Shown: positions 1 through 3,188 of the stretch, piece after piece
How the letters are laid out: each line of letters opens with the position of its first letter
Numbering within the stretch: the first letter of the stretch is position 1
Origin: Treponema sp.
GTDB lineage: Bacteria; Spirochaetota; Spirochaetia; Treponematales; Treponemataceae
Assembly: GCA_024699205.1 (NCBI GenBank)
Contig: JAILQA010000084.1
Span: 1 to 5,719, forward strand
Direction of reading: 5' to 3'
Length of the DNA: 5,719 bases
Program-made: the position numbers and the translations under genes
The notes under the pieces: model-generated
Seen by the model: the letters and a program-made list of their open reading frames with translations, nothing else
Databases searched by the model: none
Told to the model about the DNA's origin: nothing

Positions 1-125
1 CATTCTATTTCTTCATTTTTTTTATTTAGTGACATTAAAATTTCACTATTTAGATATTGTCTATGATGACCTAAAAATCTTAGAAGCTGATATTCACTAC
101 CATATCCAATTGCCATTTCACCCAT
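1..125 (-). CDS. 5' end of an unrecognised protein, cut by the window edge (41 codons seen)
   Basis: An open minus-strand frame runs off the left edge of the window. I place the start at the ATG at 125-123 because a GGAG ribosome-binding site (135-132) lies 6 nt upstream of it. The peptide begins MGEMAIGYGSEYQLLRFLGH and continues with HHRQYLNSEIL and a lysine/glutamate-rich stretch. It looks like the soluble, helical N-terminus of a longer protein, with no signal peptide or membrane segment. The same frame stays open upstream to about 267, including an in-frame ATG at 149-147, but that ATG has no ribosome-binding site and most of the extension lies upstream of the predicted transcription start near 177. 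The gene is divergent from an XRE regulator and has a consensus promoter flanked by repeated elements, so control by that regulator is likely. I do not recognise the family. A restriction or defence role is possible from the context only. Confidence 0.68.
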   Translation of the reverse strand, partial: MGEMAIGYGSEYQLLRFLGHHRQYLNSEILMSLNKKNEEIE

Positions 126-135
126 AAGCTTCTCC
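123..135 (-). promoter_or_regulatory. Ribosome-binding site and start codon of the truncated minus-strand gene
   Basis: Read on the minus strand, GGAG (135-132) is followed by six bases and then ATG (125-123). This is the only one of the in-frame ATGs at 149, 125 and 116 with a Shine-Dalgarno sequence at proper spacing, so it decides the start. Confidence 0.65.
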
Positions 136-171
136 AAATTCTCGACCATAAGCAAATTATTATAGAAATAC

Positions 172-184
172 TCGATAATATCGA
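172..184. promoter_or_regulatory. Perfect 13-bp inverted repeat at the minus-strand transcription start
   Basis: TCGATAATATCGA is a perfect palindrome with six-base arms around a single central A. It overlaps the edge of the -10 box (189-184) and the predicted start (about 177) of the minus-strand promoter. A dimeric helix-turn-helix repressor bound here would block initiation. It includes one of the four CTCGA copies. Confidence 0.45.
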
Positions 185-212
185 TTATAAGATTCAAAAC
201 TCTCGATGTCAA
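184..212 (-). promoter_or_regulatory. Consensus sigma-70-type promoter for the truncated minus-strand gene
   Basis: On the minus strand the -35 box TTGACA (212-207) and -10 box TATAAT (189-184) both match the housekeeping consensus perfectly, with a 17-bp spacer. The predicted transcription start is near 177, giving a leader of about 50 nt to the ATG at 125. A promoter this strong next to a regulator is expected to be repressed most of the time. Confidence 0.75.
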
Positions 213-221
213 TGTAATAAT
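193..221 (+). promoter_or_regulatory. Possible promoter of the XRE regulator, overlapping the opposing promoter
   Basis: TTCAAA (193-198) and AATAAT (216-221) lie 17 bp apart, and TG at 213-214 gives an extended -10 pattern. The start would fall near 228, leaving a leader of about 24 nt. It occupies the same DNA as the stronger minus-strand promoter, so the two would compete for polymerase. The match is only moderate. Confidence 0.35.
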
Positions 222-251
222 TTTAAGTTTTTCTCGATTATAGTTAGGTTG

Positions 252-533
252 ATGAAAGATTATTTAGAAGATTTCAGAATGAATATGAAATATTATCGTG
301 AGAAAAATGATGTTTCACAAACTCAACTTGCGATTATATGTGATTGTGGAACTGGCACAATTGGCGGAATAGAATCTGGAAAAGCTAAACCTTCTTTTGA
401 TATGATAGTTAGAATTGCAGATGCCTTAAAAGTTACACCTGCTGATCTTTTTATTCGTAATTCATCAAAAGATAAAATTGAAATAAAAAAACAGCTAAAA
501 ACACAATTTGAGCAGATTTTAGAAAAGCTGTAA
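252..533 (+). CDS. XRE/Cro-family helix-turn-helix transcriptional regulator
   Basis: This is a 93-residue cytoplasmic DNA-binding protein with one HTH_3 (Cro/C1-type) domain filling residues 7-68. Visible signatures are YYREKNDVSQTQLA (14-27, helices 1 and 2), the turn and recognition helix through IGGIESGKAKPSF (37-49), and the closing MIVRIADALKVTPADLF (51-67). The remaining 25 residues are a charged helix, possibly for dimerisation. I chose the ATG at 252 over the TTG at 249; the upstream AGG (246-248) is a weak ribosome-binding site for either. The gene is divergent from the truncated minus-strand gene and shares its control region of CTCGA repeats and a 13-bp palindrome. The protein therefore probably represses that gene and itself, as phage repressors and restriction-modification controller proteins of this fold do. 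Its stop is 3 bp from the convergent DUF2442 stop. Confidence 0.88.
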   Translation: MKDYLEDFRMNMKYYREKNDVSQTQLAIICDCGTGTIGGIESGKAKPSFDMIVRIADALKVTPADLFIRNSSKDKIEIKKQLKTQFEQILEKL

Positions 534-536
534 ATC

Positions 537-818
537 TTACGCATTGTCCAAAAGAGGGTCAGAGATGATTTCCCCTTTTTCATAGATAACATAAGGGTCA
601 ATGTCTATACAATTTGATTTGTCGTAAGTTCCATCTAAAGTCCATGCTAAAGTTCCATTAAGAACAGTACAATTGTTTTTATAAAAATCAATATCCTTTA
701 GGTATTCAAAAATACCTTCTCCAACAAGATGAGAAACATCGTATTTTTTTACAGCACCATCAACAAAATAGATAATGACTTTATAATCGTCCTGTGGAAT
801 TACCTGAACTACTTCCAT
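537..818 (-). CDS. DUF2442 family protein, partner of DUF4160
   Basis: A 93-residue protein that I assign to DUF2442 by pattern. It has an N-terminal strand pair (VVQVIPQDDYKVIIYFVDG, 3-21), then KYDVSHLV (25-32), GIFEYLKDIDFYKN (35-48), the NGTLAW strand (54-59) and the family-typical IDIDPYVIY (71-79). No catalytic residues are evident and no biochemical function is established that I know of. It is the second gene of a two-gene unit. Its ATG lies 9 nt past the DUF4160 stop, and its AGAGG ribosome-binding site (829-825) overlaps that stop, so translation is probably coupled and the two products are likely made in a fixed ratio. Members of these two families often occur side by side; a toxin-antitoxin-like or complex-forming role is a hypothesis only. 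The end of the gene abuts the convergent XRE gene. Confidence 0.82.
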   Translation of the reverse strand: MEVVQVIPQDDYKVIIYFVDGAVKKYDVSHLVGEGIFEYLKDIDFYKNNCTVLNGTLAWTLDGTYDKSNCIDIDPYVIYEKGEIISDPLLDNA

Positions 819-830
819 ATGGAACCTCTA
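813..830 (-). promoter_or_regulatory. Overlapping stop and ribosome-binding site (coupling site), with a palindromic start
   Basis: On the minus strand the DUF4160 stop TAG (830-828) overlaps AGAGG (829-825), which is the ribosome-binding site for the DUF2442 ATG at 818. A ribosome ending on the first gene is thus placed to restart on the second. The start codon also lies inside the perfect 12-bp palindrome TTCCATATGGAA (813-824). Confidence 0.6.
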
Positions 831-1088
831 TTTCAAAGGCATAATTTTTTGAGGAAGCTGTTTTTGTTTAACTTTCTCCCAGTTTGAATTAAGTTCGTCT
901 TTATGAAGTTCACTCCAAGCAAGAACAAGTTTGAGTTTATTTGAAGGTAACGCCCCTTTCAAAACACAGGAATTGTTAATATCAACCAAAGCTTCTGCTT
1001 CTCCATATTTTGCATGAAAATGCGGAGGGAGATAATCATCGAAATAAAAACAAATTTCAATTCCTTCAAACTCGCTAACTACTGGCAT
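828..1088 (-). CDS. DUF4160 family protein, first gene of a DUF4160-DUF2442 pair
   Basis: An 86-residue protein that fits DUF4160 along its full length. It starts MPVVSEFEGIEICFYFDD, has the family hallmark PPHFHAKYGE (21-30), then a short strand region AEALVDIN (31-38), VLKGALP (42-48), the helix LKLVLAWSELHKDELNSNW (52-70) and the C-terminal IMPL (82-85). The two histidines in PPHFH (H23, H25), with nearby aspartates D17 and D18, are the most obvious conserved polar cluster, but I know of no proven activity. The start is well supported: GAGG (1098-1095) lies 6 nt before the ATG. It is the first gene of a two-gene unit with DUF2442, transcribed leftward from the AT-rich spacer 1089-1291. No clear promoter consensus is visible for it there. 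It is predicted to be cytoplasmic. Confidence 0.85.
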   Translation of the reverse strand: MPVVSEFEGIEICFYFDDYLPPHFHAKYGEAEALVDINNSCVLKGALPSNKLKLVLAWSELHKDELNSNWEKVKQKQLPQKIMPLK

Positions 1089-1179
1089 TTTGAACCTCGC
1101 TAATTTGATTTTAAGAGCAAAAAATAAAATTGGAAAGTTGTAATTTGAGATTAATTATTGTAGTTTAAACATTAAATTT

Positions 1180-1203
1180 TATATATAAATAAAGTTATAT
1201 ATA
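1180..1203. repeat. AT-only inverted repeat in the divergent spacer
   Basis: TATATATAA (1180-1188) and TTATATATA (1195-1203) form perfect nine-base arms around a six-base centre. The site lies between the divergent DUF4160 and GNAT genes. Composition alone makes such repeats likely in DNA like this, so a regulatory role is uncertain. Confidence 0.3.
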
Positions 1204-1244
1204 GGATTTGTAAACGTTAAAATTATAAGTTTGTGAATATTTAT

Positions 1245-1250
1245 TATAAG
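1245..1250 (+). promoter_or_regulatory. Candidate -10 box for the GNAT gene
   Basis: TATAAG matches five of six consensus positions. No good -35 box lies 16-18 bp upstream, only AT-rich sequence around 1222-1228. A start near 1257 would place the 18-bp palindrome (1261-1278) right behind it, where a bound repressor would block transcription. Confidence 0.25.
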
Positions 1251-1260
1251 TATTTAGATA

Positions 1261-1278
1261 AACTAACGTTCGTTAGTT
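1261..1278. promoter_or_regulatory. Perfect inverted repeat upstream of the GNAT gene (candidate operator)
   Basis: AACTAACG-TT-CGTTAGTT has perfect eight-base arms around a two-base centre and ends directly before the ribosome-binding site AAGGAG (1279-1284). The two-base loop is too small for a stable RNA hairpin and no T-run follows, so a protein-binding site is more likely than a terminator. The size and symmetry suit a TetR-type dimeric repressor, but no such regulator is encoded in the window. Confidence 0.5.
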
Positions 1279-1291
1279 AAGGAGAAATCTT

Positions 1292-1816
1292 ATGTCAAAA
1301 ATTATACTCCCCACTTTAGAATCAGAACGTCTCATTTTACGTCCTCTCACCATTGATGATTTGCAAACCGCTTTCAAGTGGACAGGTGATCCGCGTGTAA
1401 ATAAATACATGATTTATCCTTTATACAAAAATCCGGAAGATGGTCGTGTGTGGATTGAGTCTTTATACCAAGATGAAAAAAAACTTGATTATGGATTTGT
1501 ATTAAAAGAAACAGGTGAGCTCATAGGCAGCGGTGGTCTTTATTATCACGAAGATATTGATGTGTGGAGTGTCGGCTACAATCTAGCCTACGACTACTGG
1601 CACAAGGGCTACACCCCGGAAGCCATCAAACGTATTATAGAATACGCTCAGAGCAAATATGACATTCACGTAATTGCCGGTACCTTTGCAATCGGCAACG
1701 AAGGTTCCCGCCGCGTTATGGAAAAGCTTGGTATGACTTTCTACGAAGACACCGAATACACAAAACTCGACGGCAGCGAAACCTTTAAGGCAAAGACTTA
1801 TCACAGGGTGTTATAG
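1292..1816 (+). CDS. GNAT N-acetyltransferase, RimJ/RimL type
   Basis: A 174-residue acetyl-CoA-dependent N-acetyltransferase of the Acetyltransf_3 (RimJ/RimL-like) group, cytoplasmic. It opens with the usual TLESERLILRPLTIDD (8-23). GELIGSGGLY (75-84) forms the central strands, and WSVGYNLAYDYWHKGYTPEA (92-111) carries the acetyl-CoA pyrophosphate-binding loop as HKGYTPEA. NEGSRRVMEKLGMTFYED (136-153) is the C-terminal acetyl-CoA contact region. The length is normal for the family. The ATG follows AAGGAG (1279-1284) at 7 nt spacing. The substrate cannot be told from sequence; relatives modify ribosomal proteins, other protein N-termini or small molecules. It appears to be a single-gene unit behind an 18-bp palindrome. 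Codon use changes abruptly near codon 92: all eight Asp codons before that point are GAT and all four after it are GAC, which may mark a recombination join. Confidence 0.88.
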   Translation: MSKIILPTLESERLILRPLTIDDLQTAFKWTGDPRVNKYMIYPLYKNPEDGRVWIESLYQDEKKLDYGFVLKETGELIGSGGLYYHEDIDVWSVGYNLAYDYWHKGYTPEAIKRIIEYAQSKYDIHVIAGTFAIGNEGSRRVMEKLGMTFYEDTEYTKLDGSETFKAKTYHRVL

Positions 1817-1849
1817 TAACTAAATAAATCACCTTGCGATACATTATCT

Positions 1850-2518
1850 CTAAATAATCCCCAGCGGAATCAAAACATCCAGCAACACAGCAACACTTAC
1901 CCATTCAATAATAAGAAAACGCTTACGTTTTGGTGCACGCATATCAGGAACATAATTACTTGCCAGGAAAAATGGCACATAAGTTGTAATAAATACAGGA
2001 ATTACGCCCCACCATTTATAAACCCAGATAAAAGAATGATTAGAAGTTCCAGCCAGGAATGATTCAAACAAGGCAAAAAGCAGAGCCATTTCCAAAGCAA
2101 CGACCAGCTTACAACTGATACCCTTTTTCCCGTTCTTTGCAAAATAACGTTTAGTGCGGTCTTCAGGCATCATTTTAAAAGAGATAATTCCGGCCAGAGA
2201 GAACATCATCGAAAGTTCCCAGCACACACCTACCAAAAGAATAAAAGTTGTAGATTCGTTGCTTACAGACCAGAGAGGATAACCTGCAAAATGTCCGATT
2301 ATTGCATTTGCAATTTCATAAAGCCAGTGAACTCCATAAAGAGCAAGTCCTGCAAAAACAGCTTCATAATTCTTTTTGTGGATTTCTGTCCAGTAAACGT
2401 AGAAAACAACTGCAAGAATAAAAATAAAAGTCCAGTTAAAGTTTTCGGTACTTCTTACTTTTATAGCTTGAACCAATGCCTTTGCCTGATCGGAACCATC
2501 ACCCCAAAATTTAAACAT
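1850..2518 (-). CDS. Predicted six-helix integral membrane protein, function unknown
   Basis: A 222-residue hydrophobic protein that I do not recognise. Likely membrane helices lie at about residues 29-43, 52-74, 91-113, 136-156, 168-189 and 201-222. A positively charged loop (RTKRYFAKNGKKG, 121-133) between helices 3 and 4 and another (RAPKRKR, 194-200) before helix 6 mark probable cytoplasmic faces. Several acidic and aromatic residues sit in or next to the helices (Y66-E68, W100-E101, E143, E152, W206), which would suit a transporter, enzyme or sensor rather than a simple anchor, but no family motif is visible. There is no cleavable signal peptide. The start is firm: a perfect AGGAGG lies 8 nt before the ATG. 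It seems to be a single gene, tail to tail with the GNAT gene (33 bp apart) and divergent from the 134-residue hypothetical gene. Confidence 0.8.
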   Translation of the reverse strand: MFKFWGDGSDQAKALVQAIKVRSTENFNWTFIFILAVVFYVYWTEIHKKNYEAVFAGLALYGVHWLYEIANAIIGHFAGYPLWSVSNESTTFILLVGVCWELSMMFSLAGIISFKMMPEDRTKRYFAKNGKKGISCKLVVALEMALLFALFESFLAGTSNHSFIWVYKWWGVIPVFITTYVPFFLASNYVPDMRAPKRKRFLIIEWVSVAVLLDVLIPLGII

Positions 2519-2526
2519 TTTTTATG

Positions 2527-2532
2527 CCTCCT
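2527..2532 (-). promoter_or_regulatory. Perfect Shine-Dalgarno for the membrane protein gene
   Basis: AGGAGG on the minus strand lies 8 nt before the ATG at 2518-2516. It is the strongest ribosome-binding site in the window. A weak promoter may lie upstream: TATAAC (2545-2540) about 17 bp from TTTCAT on the minus strand. Confidence 0.65.
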
Positions 2533-2604
2533 GCATTTTTGTTATATTTTCAGAATAACACGAATGAAACAATATCGCTAGAAATTAATCATTCAATATA
2601 TGAC

Positions 2605-2621
2605 AATATCTAAGAATATCT
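2605..2621. repeat. Direct repeat AATATCT with 10-bp period in a divergent spacer
   Basis: AATATCT occurs at 2605-2611 and 2615-2621, one helical turn apart. ACAATATC also occurs at both 2569-2576 and 2603-2610. The repeats sit between the divergent membrane-protein and hypothetical genes and could be regulator sites. In AT-rich DNA they may be chance. Confidence 0.25.
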
Positions 2622-2640
2622 GAATTATAGAATAGCTTTA

Positions 2641-2669
2641 TTGTTCTGTAATAATGATTATGTTATATT
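2641..2669 (+). promoter_or_regulatory. Promoter of the hypothetical gene, placing its start at or next to the ATG
   Basis: TTGTTC (2641-2646) and TATATT (2664-2669) are separated by 17 bp. Transcription would begin about 7 nt past the -10 box, at 2676, which is the A of the ATG. A run of eight T's leads up to the ATG and no purine-rich ribosome-binding site is present. Confidence 0.45.
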
Positions 2670-2675
2670 TTTTTT

Positions 2676-3080
2676 ATGAAATATTATCGCATACATACTT
2701 TAGATATAGCTTATATAACCCAGCAGCCCCGAGGTATTTTTACAACCGTCGGCAAGCTTGTGGATGCAAAAATTCTCACAGAAGAAGAAACAGCTGAATA
2801 CTGGAAGCAGAGAGAATATTTTGAAAAAGTTCTGCCAGTTCCACCTTTCTATGAACAGGGAAATCCCGAACATGCCGTTACCTGGTTTAAAGACACTGAA
2901 CAGGGCAACAACATTTGGAATCAGATGAGCTTTTACCGACAGATGTGTGCCAAATATGGCGTAAAGCTTTATTGTTCAGAAACTACAGAAATCCCAGGCA
3001 AGATAATCTATGAAGATGATTTTCAAATTGCAGTTATAAATCCTTCAAAAGATATCCACATTGATATGTCTGAAGTTTAA
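2676..3080 (+). CDS. Conserved-looking hypothetical protein, 134 residues
   Basis: A soluble, probably cytoplasmic 134-residue protein with no signal peptide or membrane helix. I recall similar small hypothetical proteins in gut Treponema and Clostridia, but cannot name a family or function. Visible features are an N-terminal KYYRIHTLDIAYIT, a helix-rich part LTEEETAEYWKQREYFEKVL (34-53), a proline-rich turn PVPPFY (54-59), the aromatic patch HAVTWFKD (66-73), and a C-terminal strand region EIPGKIIYEDDFQIAVI (105-121). Codon use resembles that of the rest of the window, so it looks like a genuine gene. The next in-frame ATG is codon 84, so the ATG at 2676 is the only plausible start, even though it has no Shine-Dalgarno and lies directly behind a -10 box. 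gyrA follows 105 bp later but has its own promoter. Confidence 0.75.
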   Translation: MKYYRIHTLDIAYITQQPRGIFTTVGKLVDAKILTEEETAEYWKQREYFEKVLPVPPFYEQGNPEHAVTWFKDTEQGNNIWNQMSFYRQMCAKYGVKLYCSETTEIPGKIIYEDDFQIAVINPSKDIHIDMSEV

Positions 3081-3100
3081 AAAAAGAATACATACTACCA

Positions 3101-3110
3101 TTCGTTAGTT
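3101..3110 (+). repeat. Second copy of the half-site TTCGTTAGTT, upstream of gyrA
   Basis: These ten bases are identical to 1269-1278, the right half of the palindrome before the GNAT gene. Here there is no matching inverted arm. The site lies about 35 bp upstream of the gyrA -10 box. It may be a weak operator half-site or a coincidence. Confidence 0.25.
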
Positions 3111-3141
3111 TTATCAACCTAAAGACTAAAAATAAAAATTG

Positions 3142-3150
3142 TGTTATAAT
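3142..3150 (+). promoter_or_regulatory. Extended -10 promoter of gyrA
   Basis: TGTTATAAT combines the TG extension (3142-3143) with a perfect TATAAT (3145-3150). No recognisable -35 box lies 16-18 bp upstream, as is usual for extended -10 promoters. The start would be near 3157, giving a 29-nt leader to the gyrA ATG. gyrA promoters in many bacteria respond to DNA supercoiling; that has not been tested here. Confidence 0.6.
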
Positions 3151-3173
3151 AGAACAATTATTTAAGTAATTCA

Positions 3174-3188
3174 TTGGAGAAAACGATG
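3174..3188 (+). promoter_or_regulatory. Ribosome-binding site that fixes the gyrA start at 3186
   Basis: GGAG (3176-3179) lies 6 nt before the ATG at 3186. An in-frame TTG at 3174 would give four more residues, but it overlaps this ribosome-binding site and has none of its own, so the ATG is preferred. Confidence 0.8.

Larger units (their letters stand above)
141..237. repeat. Four CTCGA elements at about three-helical-turn spacing (candidate operators)
   Basis: CTCGA occurs on the plus strand at 141-145, 171-175, 202-206 and 233-237, giving start-to-start distances of 30, 31 and 31 bp. Three of the four continue as CTCGAT. A fifth TCGA lies at 181-184. Such GC-containing pentamers are rare by chance in DNA this AT-rich. 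The spacing places the copies on nearly the same face of the helix. They bracket the minus-strand promoter: one at the predicted transcription start, one beside the -35, one about 45 bp upstream of the start and one in the leader. I infer that they are binding sites for the adjacent XRE protein. Confidence 0.5.

Noticed and set aside
141..237. CTCGA repeats as a CRISPR array
   Set aside because: The repeats are five bases long with about 25 bp between them. A CRISPR array needs repeats of over 20 bp, so spaced operators explain them better.
249..251. TTG start for the XRE regulator
   Set aside because: An ATG follows immediately at 252 and neither has a strong ribosome-binding site, so the ATG is the simpler choice.
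238..251. TATAGT (239-244) as a -10 box making the XRE gene leaderless
   Set aside because: No -35-like sequence lies 16-18 bp upstream, and the AATAAT/TTCAAA pair is a better match. It cannot be excluded, only ranked lower.
126..267. N-terminal extension of the truncated minus-strand gene beyond the ATG at 125
   Set aside because: The frame is open to about 267, but it crosses the consensus promoter and predicted transcription start, and the ATG at 149 has no ribosome-binding site.
323..601. Open minus-strand frame overlapping the XRE gene
   Set aside because: It lies opposite a clear helix-turn-helix gene and runs into the DUF2442 gene; its peptide is low-complexity and family-less.
1180..1203. 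AT inverted repeat as a replication or unwinding element
   Set aside because: It is a simple TATA run with no DnaA boxes or iterons nearby, and is expected by chance in DNA of this composition.
1583..1804. Open minus-strand frame inside the GNAT gene
   Set aside because: It is antisense to the conserved acetyl-CoA-binding region and has no ribosome-binding site or family features.
1817..1849. Bidirectional terminator between the GNAT and membrane-protein genes
   Set aside because: Only a weak ATTAT/ATAAT pairing near 1844-1858 is present, with no GC-rich stem or T-run.
2291..2581. Open plus-strand frame across the start of the membrane-protein gene
   Set aside because: It overlaps a gene with a perfect Shine-Dalgarno and gives a Cys/Asn/Lys-rich peptide with no domain.
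3174..3185. TTG start for gyrA four codons upstream of the ATG
   Set aside because: The TTG is part of the TTGGAGA ribosome-binding region that serves the ATG at 3186, and it has no Shine-Dalgarno of its own.
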